DNA from: Lachnospiraceae bacterium
GTDB taxonomy: Bacteria > Bacillota > Clostridia > Lachnospirales > Lachnospiraceae
NCBI GenBank assembly: GCA_017392525.1
Contig: JAFOVD010000039.1
Coordinates: 1-32,019 of the forward strand
Length of the DNA: 32,019 nucleotides
Direction: 5' to 3'
Shown piece by piece: positions 25,928 to 32,019 of this stretch. Position 1 is the first letter of the stretch, and each line of letters opens with the position of its first letter. The position numbers were made by a program, and so were the translations under genes. The notes beneath the pieces are model-generated. The model saw only the letters and a program-made list of their open reading frames with translations. It was not told where the DNA came from and did not search any database.

Positions 25928-25942
25928 ATTAGCACAGCTAAT
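25928..25942. promoter_or_regulatory. Candidate LysR-type regulator binding site (T-N11-A dyad)
   Basis: ATTAGC-ACA-GCTAAT is a perfect 6-bp dyad and contains TTAGCACAGCTAA, a symmetric T-N11-A motif of the kind bound by LysR-type regulators. Its centre (25935) is about 65 bases upstream of the predicted purL start and about 51 upstream of the regulator gene's own start. Confidence 0.55.
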
Positions 25943-25950
25943 TTATGGTA

Positions 25951-25979
25951 TTGAAAATTATAAATTTTACTTATATAAT
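25951..25979 (+). promoter_or_regulatory. Promoter of the LysR-type regulator gene
   Basis: TTGAAA (25951-25956) and a perfect TATAAT (25974-25979) are 17 bases apart. The predicted start near 25986 gives a leader of about 87 bases. Confidence 0.78.
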
Positions 25980-25986
25980 AGGGATA

Positions 25987-26006
25987 GAGATTAAGAATAT
26001 AATCTC
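25987..26006. repeat. Inverted repeat at the transcription start of the regulator gene
   Basis: GAGATTA (25987-25993) and TAATCTC (26000-26006) are perfect 7-bp arms with a 6-base spacer, starting within a base or two of the predicted +1. It could be an autoregulatory operator or a 5' stem-loop in the mRNA. Confidence 0.5.
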
Positions 26007-26072
26007 AACGAAGTATTTGCTTTTTAGATTATATCACAAAATAAATTTTTTGCATGGAAAAGGAGTTCTACC

Positions 26073-26972
26073 ATGGATATTAATTATGAGTTATATAAAG
26101 TATTTTATCATGTTGCTTCAACGCTTAGTTTTTCGGAAGCCAGTAAGCAATTATTCATCTCGCAGTCAGCCGTTTCTCAATCCATCAAAACCCTTGAGAA
26201 AAAATTGAACCAACCGCTTTTTATCAGAAGCACTAAGCGAGTACAGCTTACACCTGCCGGTGAAATACTGATGAAGCATATCGAACCGGCCATGAATCTG
26301 ATTAACCGAGGGGAACAACAGATTATTGATCAGGAACACATGGACCTTGGTCGTTTACACATTGGTGCAAGTGATACCATATGTAGATATTTCCTTGTAC
26401 CATATATCCAAAAATTCCATGAAAAACATCCAAATGTTCCTATTAAGATTACCAATGCTCCTTCTTCAGCATGTGTAGATTTACTGGAACAGGGTAAGGT
26501 TGATATCATTATTACCAACTACCCTAATGCACGTATGAATCCGTCTTATCTAGAACGATCTGTAATGGAATTCAGCGATATTTTTATTGGTAATCCAAAG
26601 CACTATAACATTAACAAAAAATTAAATCTAGAAGAAATAAGTAGATTGCCTCTTATGACTCTTGGGTTTGGAAGCACCACCACTGAATATTTACGTAAGA
26701 TCTTCTTACAAAATCAGTTGGAACTCATACCGGAAGTGCAGCTTTCATCCAATGACTTGTTAATTGATTTAGCTCGAATTGGATTAGGCATCGCATTCGT
26801 ACCAGACTTTGTTGTTACTGAGGACAGCAGTCTTAAAATCATTGAAACCAAAGAAGTGCTACCAAAGAGACAGATGGTTGCTGCATCTTACCCTGCATTA
26901 CCACTCTCTCCATCCGCGAAAGCATTTCTCGACTTACTTCCAACCATCAGTGAATTCAACACACAAAAATAG
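26073..26972 (+). CDS. LysR-family transcriptional regulator
   Basis: The 299-residue protein has the LysR winged helix-turn-helix at residues 5-63 (SFSEASKQLFISQSAVSQSI at 19-38, then RVQLTPAGEILM at 56-67) and a periplasmic-binding-like effector domain from about 90 to 290 (LHIGASDTICRYFLVPYI at its start). The ATG follows AAAAGGAG at 8 bases. It is divergent from purL across 240 bases that hold a good promoter for itself, an extended -10 promoter for purL and a T-N11-A dyad. Divergent LysR regulators often control their neighbour and themselves, so purL is the first target to consider. The effector cannot be read from the sequence. Its stop codon lies in the hairpin of the convergent helicase gene. 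Confidence 0.95.
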   Translation: MDINYELYKVFYHVASTLSFSEASKQLFISQSAVSQSIKTLEKKLNQPLFIRSTKRVQLTPAGEILMKHIEPAMNLINRGEQQIIDQEHMDLGRLHIGASDTICRYFLVPYIQKFHEKHPNVPIKITNAPSSACVDLLEQGKVDIIITNYPNARMNPSYLERSVMEFSDIFIGNPKHYNINKKLNLEEISRLPLMTLGFGSTTTEYLRKIFLQNQLELIPEVQLSSNDLLIDLARIGLGIAFVPDFVVTEDSSLKIIETKEVLPKRQMVAASYPALPLSPSAKAFLDLLPTISEFNTQK

Positions 26973-26993
26973 GAGTCCTACTCAAAGGACTCC
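26965..26993 (-). terminator. Terminator hairpin shared by the convergent LysR and helicase genes
   Basis: GGAGTCC (26972-26978) pairs with GGACTCC (26987-26993). On the minus strand it is followed by TATTTTTG, a terminator for the helicase gene. The helicase stop (26978-26980) lies in the loop edge, and the LysR stop (26970-26972) touches the stem. On the plus strand no T-run follows. Confidence 0.75.
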
Positions 26994-29389
26994 CAAAACG
27001 GGCGTAGTGTTTGTTCTACAGTATCTAGAGAACAAGCCTGCGCCCCTTTCCATTCTCTAGGAAACGTGTTTGTATAATCACGATTTAAGAATCTATCATC
27101 CAGCAAAGCTATTACCCCTACATCTTGCGCAGTACGAATAACTCGTCCTGCAGACTGCATCACCTTATTCATACCCGGATAAAGATATGCGTACAAGAAT
27201 CCCTCTCCTAAAGTATCATCAAAGTAATTCTGCAGCACTTCTTTTTCTATGCTAACCTGAGGAAGACCGGTTCCAACAATAATAGCTCCAATTAATCGAT
27301 CATTTGTCAGATCAATTCCTTCAGAAAAAATTCCACCCATTACACAAAGTGACACCAGACTTTCTTCTCTCTTTTTATCAAACTCATCAAGAAATGCATC
27401 CCTGTCTGATTCCGTCATATTTCTCATTTGTTTAATCAGGCTATAATTTTTACAGGTCATGTATTCCTGAACCTGTTCCATGAATCGATAGGATGGAAAG
27501 AAAACCATATAATTGCCTTTCTTACATTCAACGATTTTCTCAATATAAGCTGCATACCGTTGAAACTCTGATGCTGTTCTTCTCTTGTATTTGGATGAAA
27601 CATCTGTCCCTATCAGCACCTTTTGCTTAGTAAAATCAAATGATGATTCCGCATAAATTGCATATGGATTGTCTTTTTGCGATAAAAGTCTTTGATAATA
27701 CTGAATCGGCAAAAGTGTAGCTGAAAAATACACCGTCGCTTCCGCTCGATTTAAACATTTCTGCAGAACCGTCCTTGGATTAACGCAAAACATGTGCACC
27801 CGAAAATTCTCTTTCGAATCATAATCTACATAAAGCTGATAGTTTTCATCCAATCCTTCAGATAGATTTAAAAAATTCCTTAATGTGAAATAAAAATTCT
27901 TCTCATCCTCCGGCAAAATAAGGGAAGGATGTTCCTCAAACATCTTCTCAAAGGCACTTAAAACATTCATAAGAGAAAACAAAAATTCATCTATATCCTG
28001 CAAATAGTTTAACCGATCACACTCTTTTTTCATTTGAAGCATAATTCTATTGATCTTTTCAAGTGCCTTCTCCAAACGTTTTGAATAATTCTTTGCCCAC
28101 TTCTTTGTCGCCAGCACTTCTTCCTTTACAATCACCTCAGAATACATCTCTCTTGCCCGATCCACAAGATTATGAACCTCATCAACCAGGAAAATATATC
28201 CCCCTCTGGTGCCCTCTGCAAAGAAACGTTTCAGATAGACATTTGGATCAAAAACATAGTTATAATCACAAATAATATCATCCATCCAAGACGCTATCTC
28301 TAGAGAAAGTTCAAATGGGCATAACTGATACTTCTCTCCCATTTCTTCAATAAACTCTCTAGTAAACAGTTGTCTGGTATGTAAAATCTCATATAGAGCA
28401 TCATTTATTCGAGTAAAAAATCCTCTTGCATAAGGACATTGTTCCGGATTGCAGGTTCGCTCCTCTAAAGGACAAATCCTGTCTTTTGCTGTAATTTCAA
28501 TCACATGACTTTTTAGACCTCGATCTAGTAAAAGCGAAAAAGTATCCTTCGCCACAGTTCTTGTAATCGTCTTAGCCGTTAAATAAAAGATTTTCTCTCC
28601 AAGTTCTTCTCCCACAGCCTTAACAGCTGGATAAATTGTAGCAATCGTTTTACCACTTCCTGTGGGTGCCTGAATATATAAAAGCTCCTTCTGACGAATT
28701 ACCTCATAAACAGCTCCTGCTAACTTCTTTTGCCCCGGTCTGAATTCAAACGGAAATGTCAAATTCTTAATGGATTCATTTCGCTCCTTACGGGAAGAAA
28801 TCTGAAAATCCGACCATTTCTTATATTCTTGACATAACCCGAGAAACCAATCCTCAAGTTCTGCAAACTCATACTGATATGTCATCCTGTTAATCTCCTC
28901 AGAATCAAGATTACAGTATGTCATCTGTACGGCTATTTTGGAAAAATGATACTCATTTGCATAAATATAGGCATAACACTTTGCCTGAGCCAAATGCACC
29001 GGTACTGGCTCCTCCATAGCCATTACATCCTGATACATGCCCTTTATTTCATCGATAATAGGAATAGCCATTTCTCCATCGTCAATAATTCCATCTGCTC
29101 TACCTTCAATTCCTAACTCATATTCATCAAAGGACACAACAAACCTCAACGGATACTCAGCCTGATAAGCACTTCCCATCTTTTTCTGAATCTTTCTATG
29201 AATTCTGCTACCTTCCTGCATGGCAGCAACAGAGTCCTTTGTCCCTCGCCTGTCATCAATATCGCCTTCTCGTAACAAAAACTCTACAAAATTACGAACT
29301 GATATACGAATCATCGGTAGAGCACTACTACCGGTTTCATTCGTATTATTCTCTATTTGATTTTTAGTTTCATTTATTTTTATTGACAT
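26978..29389 (-). CDS. PD-(D/E)XK nuclease-helicase fusion, XPD/DinG-type iron-sulfur helicase
   Basis: I use ATG at 29389 (803 residues); a GTG at 29404 would add five residues but has a badly placed ribosome binding site. Residues about 30-200 look like a Cas4/RecB-type PD-(D/E)XK nuclease: EGSRIHRK with His64, GRADGI with Asp99, DEIKG with Glu114 and Lys116, and QAKCYAY with Gln135 and Tyr139. The superfamily 2 helicase follows: Walker A APTGSGKT (241-248), four cysteines at 306, 313, 318 and 357 (CPLEERTCNPEQC, then LCPFE) that fit the XPD/DinG 4Fe-4S site, DEVH (403-406) in place of DEAH, and the final QSAGRVIRT arginine motif. Such enzymes unwind DNA in repair; the nuclease link suggests end or flap processing. 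It has no operon partners. Confidence 0.87.
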   Translation of the reverse strand: MSIKINETKNQIENNTNETGSSALPMIRISVRNFVEFLLREGDIDDRRGTKDSVAAMQEGSRIHRKIQKKMGSAYQAEYPLRFVVSFDEYELGIEGRADGIIDDGEMAIPIIDEIKGMYQDVMAMEEPVPVHLAQAKCYAYIYANEYHFSKIAVQMTYCNLDSEEINRMTYQYEFAELEDWFLGLCQEYKKWSDFQISSRKERNESIKNLTFPFEFRPGQKKLAGAVYEVIRQKELLYIQAPTGSGKTIATIYPAVKAVGEELGEKIFYLTAKTITRTVAKDTFSLLLDRGLKSHVIEITAKDRICPLEERTCNPEQCPYARGFFTRINDALYEILHTRQLFTREFIEEMGEKYQLCPFELSLEIASWMDDIICDYNYVFDPNVYLKRFFAEGTRGGYIFLVDEVHNLVDRAREMYSEVIVKEEVLATKKWAKNYSKRLEKALEKINRIMLQMKKECDRLNYLQDIDEFLFSLMNVLSAFEKMFEEHPSLILPEDEKNFYFTLRNFLNLSEGLDENYQLYVDYDSKENFRVHMFCVNPRTVLQKCLNRAEATVYFSATLLPIQYYQRLLSQKDNPYAIYAESSFDFTKQKVLIGTDVSSKYKRRTASEFQRYAAYIEKIVECKKGNYMVFFPSYRFMEQVQEYMTCKNYSLIKQMRNMTESDRDAFLDEFDKKREESLVSLCVMGGIFSEGIDLTNDRLIGAIIVGTGLPQVSIEKEVLQNYFDDTLGEGFLYAYLYPGMNKVMQSAGRVIRTAQDVGVIALLDDRFLNRDYTNTFPREWKGAQACSLDTVEQTLRPFWESFE

Positions 29390-29423
29390 TATTACGTAAT
29401 CCACTCTCTAAATCATTACATAA

Positions 29424-29450
29424 AGCATAGCATAAAAAAAAGATTGTCAA
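29424..29450 (-). promoter_or_regulatory. Possible helicase-gene promoter inside the upstream terminator
   Basis: On the minus strand a consensus TTGACA (29445-29450) lies within the 3' arm of the HPr-gene terminator, 15 bases from TATGCT (29424-29429), which is itself doubled as TATGCTATGCT. The spacer is short, so the call is tentative. Confidence 0.35.
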
Positions 29451-29472
29451 AACCCATGTTTCAACAATCTTT
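29432..29472 (-). terminator. Terminator after the HPr-like gene, probably bidirectional
   Basis: A 15-bp stem (29439-29453 with 29458-29472, two G-U pairs on the minus strand) has a 4-base loop. It is followed by eight T on the minus strand and by seven T on the plus strand. Confidence 0.88.
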
Positions 29473-29503
29473 TTTTCATATAATATTTACTTAATTCAAA
29501 GAT

Positions 29504-29731
29504 TTATGCAACTGCAAACTTCTTTACAGATGAAATGAACTTTTCATCATTTGAACCGCAAATAACATCCATCTTTCGATTAATTCCCATTGTGAGTACA
29601 CCTAAAAAAGATTTCGCATCAATATATACTGAACCATGCTCTAAATCAATGTCATATGGACACTGGCTAGCAATCTTAACAAATTCCTGTACATCATCTG
29701 GGGAGTTAAGTAAAATCTTAAACTTCTTCAT
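29504..29731 (-). CDS. HPr-like domain protein lacking the active-site histidine
   Basis: The 75-residue protein has the size and pattern of the PTS carrier HPr. AKSFLGVLTMGI (39-50) matches the HPr KSIMGVMSLG segment, so Ser41 lies where the HPr kinase target Ser46 is expected. The first part reads LLNSPDDVQEFVKIASQ and has no GLHARPA motif; there is no histidine in the first 30 residues. It therefore cannot carry phosphate as HPr does. A regulatory role like that of Bacillus Crh, which also lacks the histidine, is possible but inferred. It is a single gene with site AGAGGTG, a near-consensus promoter at 29797-29825 and a strong terminator. No PTS genes are nearby. Confidence 0.82.
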   Translation of the reverse strand: MKKFKILLNSPDDVQEFVKIASQCPYDIDLEHGSVYIDAKSFLGVLTMGINRKMDVICGSNDEKFISSVKKFAVA

Positions 29732-29796
29732 TTTATTACACCTCTTTGATACTCTTAACGAGAAAACTTCATTCTCCTATCAATATCGACTGATAT

Positions 29797-29825
29797 TTTA
29801 TACCATGAATACATTTTTATGTCAA
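29797..29825 (-). promoter_or_regulatory. Near-consensus promoter of the HPr-like gene
   Basis: On the minus strand, TTGACA (29820-29825) and TATAAA (29797-29802) are 17 bases apart, with TGG just before the -10 as an extended element. It is among the best promoters in the window and predicts a leader of about 58 bases. Confidence 0.82.
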
Positions 29826-29831
29826 TTTCTA

Positions 29832-30068
29832 TCCACTAGTGCAATATGCATATATTTGAGTAAAAAAACGTCTAAAATGATAATTTTTTATATAGTTTTT
29901 TCTATAAAACACTTGAAAACGGCTTTTCTTTATAGTTACTTCATCGTTTTTCATAAAATTACTATAATGGCGTCATAACTTCTTTAAATCCTGTACAGAT
30001 TCAACAAAGTTTTTATTTAATAAACTGTATGCCAATAAGATAAATTTCCTATTTTTAACAGAATAATT
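29832..30068. other. AT-rich intergenic region without a recognised gene
   Basis: Together with the HPr promoter and leader this makes 337 gene-free bases between glmM and the HPr-like gene. I see an 8-base palindrome CTGTACAG (29992-29999) and a loose TTATAGT/ACTATAA inverted repeat (from about 29930 to 29967), but no convincing terminator for glmM. A 41-codon minus-strand reading frame (29829-29954) has no ribosome binding site, and I do not call it a gene. Confidence 0.5.
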
Positions 30069-31412
30069 CTACGCTTCAGCCAATCCCTGATCCTTAATAA
30101 CACGAATCATCTGGTCAACATATTTTTCGCAAAGTGCATCTGTACTTGCTTCTACCATAACTCGAATAACTGGCTCAGTACCACTTTCTCGAAGAAGAAT
30201 ACGACCATCACCAGATAACTGGTCTGTGATTTCCTTATTGCAAGCCTGAACAGCTTCATTATTCATAACAGCTGCCTTATCTGCCACTCTAACATTCTTA
30301 AGTAACTGCGGATAAACTCTCATGCTGGAAGCAAGTTCACGTAATGATGTCTTTTCTTCCATGATAACTTCCATCAGCATAATCGCTGTCAAAATACCAT
30401 CACCTGTTGTTGCATGCTTTGAGAAGATAATATGTCCACTCTGCTCTCCACCAACAACATAGCCATTCTTAACCATTGCTTCATTAACATACTTATCACC
30501 AACGGTAGTAACTTCATACTCAATCCCAGCCTGGTCTAATGACTTAAACAGACCTAAATTAGACATGATTGTAGCAACTACATGATTTCCATCCAATTTA
30601 CCCTGTTTCTTTAAATATTTACCACAAATGTAAATGATGTAATCTCCATCAATTACATTTCCCTGATCATCTACAGCAATACAACGATCTGCATCACCAT
30701 CAAAGGCAAATCCGGCATCTAATTCTTTTTCACGTACTAATTTCTGAATATTTTCAATATGTGTTGAACCACAACCATTATTGATATTTACACCATTTGG
30801 CTCATGTGCAACAACATATGTTTTAGCTCCAAGTGCATCAAATACAGATTTTGCAATTGTAGAAGAGCTACCGTTAGAACAATCTAATCCAATTCTCTTG
30901 CCACTATAAGAACGAGTAGCCAATGAAATCAAATACCCAATATAACGATTTCTACCAATTGCATAATCCGTTGCAACACCGACATTCTCACCAGTCGCAA
31001 ATGGAAGTTCCTCTGTTTCACCATCGATATAAGCTTCCATTGCCTCTTCGATTGCAGCCGAAATCTTATGTCCATTCTCATCAATAACTTTGATACCATT
31101 ATCATAAAATGGATTATGACTTGCAGAAATCATTACCCCGCAGTCAAAATCTTCTGTACGAGCAACGTAAGCAACTGAAGGAGTTGTTGTTACATGTAAG
31201 AGAAATGCATCTGAACCGGAAGCAATAATACCAGAAACCAAAGCATACTCAAACATATAACTACTTCTTCGAGTATCCTTACCAATTACGATACGACCTT
31301 TATGTTCCTGATTAAAATACCAGCCCAAATAACGTCCAATCTTATAAGCATGATCTGCAGTTAATACTTTACCGGCTTCTCCACGGAAACCATCTGTTCC
31401 AAAATATTTCAT
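30069..31412 (-). CDS. glmM: Phosphoglucosamine mutase
   Basis: GlmM converts glucosamine 6-phosphate to glucosamine 1-phosphate for UDP-GlcNAc and so for peptidoglycan. The 447-residue protein is typical in length. It begins MKYFGTDGFRG, carries the phosphoserine loop ISASHNPFYDNGIK with Ser98, the metal-binding loop DGDADR (238-243), the sugar-binding GGEQSGH (about 323-329), and the phosphate-binding RESGTEPVIR near the C terminus. AAAGGAT precedes the ATG. Only about 48 bases separate it from the terminator of tRNA-Trp, and I found no convincing promoter there. No glmS or cdaA genes are adjacent, unlike the cdaA-cdaR-glmM arrangement common in Firmicutes. Confidence 0.97.
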   Translation of the reverse strand: MKYFGTDGFRGEAGKVLTADHAYKIGRYLGWYFNQEHKGRIVIGKDTRRSSYMFEYALVSGIIASGSDAFLLHVTTTPSVAYVARTEDFDCGVMISASHNPFYDNGIKVIDENGHKISAAIEEAMEAYIDGETEELPFATGENVGVATDYAIGRNRYIGYLISLATRSYSGKRIGLDCSNGSSSTIAKSVFDALGAKTYVVAHEPNGVNINNGCGSTHIENIQKLVREKELDAGFAFDGDADRCIAVDDQGNVIDGDYIIYICGKYLKKQGKLDGNHVVATIMSNLGLFKSLDQAGIEYEVTTVGDKYVNEAMVKNGYVVGGEQSGHIIFSKHATTGDGILTAIMLMEVIMEEKTSLRELASSMRVYPQLLKNVRVADKAAVMNNEAVQACNKEITDQLSGDGRILLRESGTEPVIRVMVEASTDALCEKYVDQMIRVIKDQGLAEA

Positions 31413-31460
31413 AGTTTTATCCTTTTATTATGAATATTTCCATAGCCCTTTCTACATAAT

Positions 31461-31495
31461 AAAAAATCTCGAGAATTCTTACAAAGTCTCGAGAT
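31461..31495 (-). terminator. Terminator after tRNA-Trp
   Basis: ATCTCGAGA (31466-31474) and TCTCGAGAT (31487-31495) form a perfect 9-bp stem with a 12-base loop and are followed on the minus strand by TTTTTT. It lies 4 bases after the tRNA 3' end. Confidence 0.9.
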
Positions 31496-31499
31496 AAAA

Positions 31500-31572
31500 C
31501 AGGGGCAGAAGGACTTGAACCCTCGACATTTGGTTTTGGAGACCAACGTTCTACCAACTGAACTATACCCCT
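31500..31572 (-). tRNA. tRNA-Trp (CCA)
   Basis: A 73-base cloverleaf with acceptor AGGGGTA/TGCCCCT, discriminator G73 as expected for tRNA-Trp, anticodon loop CTCCAAA (anticodon CCA) on the stem TTGGT/ACCAA, and T loop TTCAAGT. The 3' CCA is not encoded. It follows the 23S gene in the same direction but has its own promoter. Confidence 0.96.
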
Positions 31573-31589
31573 ATACAAACACTTTTATT

Positions 31590-31618
31590 ATTATAAATTA
31601 ACAAAAAAGCATTTTCAA
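31590..31618 (-). promoter_or_regulatory. tRNA-Trp promoter
   Basis: On the minus strand, TTGAAA (31613-31618) and a perfect TATAAT (31590-31595) are 17 bases apart, with the start predicted near 31583, about 11 bases before the tRNA. A weak hairpin GCAT/ATGC with a T6 tail overlaps the -35 region and could end the rRNA transcript. Confidence 0.75.
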
Positions 31619-31670
31619 TATGCAATTTTTGTTCCTTCAAAACTTCATATAGAAACCGGGAATCTATTCT

Positions 31671-31719
31671 GTAAGAGTTTCGCTCTTACTTAGCACTATT
31701 TTGCTTCGCAAAACAGCAC
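31671..31719 (-). repeat. Two stem-loops just after the 23S rRNA 3' end
   Basis: One runs from 31693 to 31719 (minus strand TTTTGC-GAA-GCAAAA extended by wobble pairs). The other is GTAAGAG-TTTCG-CTCTTAC at 31671-31689. Neither has a T-run, so they are more likely processing structures or barriers than terminators. Confidence 0.55.
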
Positions 31720-31722
31720 ATA

Positions 31723-32019
31723 TTTGGTCAAGCCTTCGATCGATTAGTAACAATCAGCTACACGTATTACTACGCTTCCACCTTTGCCCTATCTACCTCA
31801 TACTCTATAAGGGATCTTATGTCCTTAAAGGACGGGATATCTCATCTTGAGGGGGGCTTCACGCTTAGATGCCTTCAGCGTTTATCCCTTCCGGACTTGG
31901 CTACCCAGCTATGCCTTTGGTAGACAGCTGGTACACCAGTGGTCCGTCCGCCCCGGTCCTCTCGTACTAGGGGTAGCTCCTCTCAAATATCCTCCGCCCG
32001 CGCAGGATAGGGACCGAAC
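31723..32019 (-). rRNA. 23S ribosomal RNA, 3' end, partial
   Basis: The reverse complement is a clear match to the last 300 bases of bacterial 23S rRNA. It includes the segment with CGTGAAGCCCCCCTCAAGAT, the sarcin-ricin loop (AGTACGAGAGGACC, complement near 31956-31969), and the final ACTAATCGATCGAAGGCTTG ending near TTGACC. The gene runs off the right edge and is transcribed leftward. The 3' end at about 31723 is estimated. The expected 5S gene is not found downstream within the window. Confidence 0.95.

Noticed and set aside
29829-29954. Minus-strand 41-codon reading frame upstream of the HPr-like gene
   Set aside because: It has no ribosome binding site, is made of AT-rich codons (Lys, Tyr, Phe), and ends at the HPr promoter; it is best explained by chance.
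29535-29978. Plus-strand 147-codon reading frame over the HPr-like gene and its upstream region
   Set aside because: It is antisense to a recognised gene and its promoter, has no ribosome binding site, and its translation resembles no protein family.
1-32019. CRISPR arrays, insertion sequences, prophage or integration sites
   Set aside because: No regularly spaced repeats, transposase, integrase or phage genes were seen, and the tRNA genes show no attachment-site duplication beyond the tRNA-Met copies themselves.

Overview
This 32 kb window is a core-genome stretch from a low-GC Gram-positive bacterium, most likely a member of the Clostridia close to Lachnospiraceae. The basis is the gene content: a single-chain phosphoribosylformylglycinamidine synthase, a short MetH beside a homocysteine methyltransferase/MTHFR fusion, a Mini-III/SigH-type block beside cysS, strong AGGAGG-type ribosome binding sites, and TTGAAA/TTGACA-N17-TATAAT promoters. 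The species call is inference. No phage, insertion sequence, CRISPR array or transfer island is visible.

Layout, left to right. Positions 1-2404 (minus) hold two overlapping lipoprotein genes, a Sel1-repeat protein followed by a CapA-type metallophosphatase cut by the window edge. Positions 2461-5758 (minus) hold the lower-glycolysis cluster gapA-pgk-tpiA, with a strong promoter, a hairpin at the start of the transcript and hairpins between gapA and pgk. A PHP-family (HisJ-like) phosphatase gene diverges at 5849-6664 and meets mnmA tail to tail. Positions 6666-12817 (minus) look like one operon, ispF-cysS-mrnC-rlmB-sigma factor-iscS-mnmA. It joins isoprenoid synthesis, cysteinyl-tRNA charging, rRNA processing and modification, a SigH-like sigma factor, and the sulfur donor and tRNA thiolase pair. 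Three tRNA genes (Val, Met, Met) follow at 12892-13198 with their own promoter and terminator.

Positions 13288-17515 (minus) carry the methionine pair yitJ-like and metH. Positions 17639-21994 carry carA-carB and 22047-25832 carries purL, both on the minus strand. A LysR-type regulator gene (26073-26972, plus) diverges from purL, and a perfect T-N11-A dyad lies between the two promoters. Positions 26978-29389 (minus) encode a predicted PD-(D/E)XK nuclease fused to an iron-sulfur XPD/DinG-type helicase. A 75-residue HPr-like protein lacking the phospho-accepting histidine follows at 29504-29731. Then come glmM (30069-31412), tRNA-Trp with its own promoter and terminator, and the 3' end of a 23S rRNA gene that runs off the right edge, with no 5S gene after it.

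Most genes are housekeeping, and I found no clearly new multi-gene system. The most unusual points are the possible LysR control of purL, the His-less HPr-like protein, the nuclease-helicase fusion, the cysteine-rich tail on IspF, the lipoprotein pair at the left edge, and several places where terminators, stop codons and promoters share the same bases.
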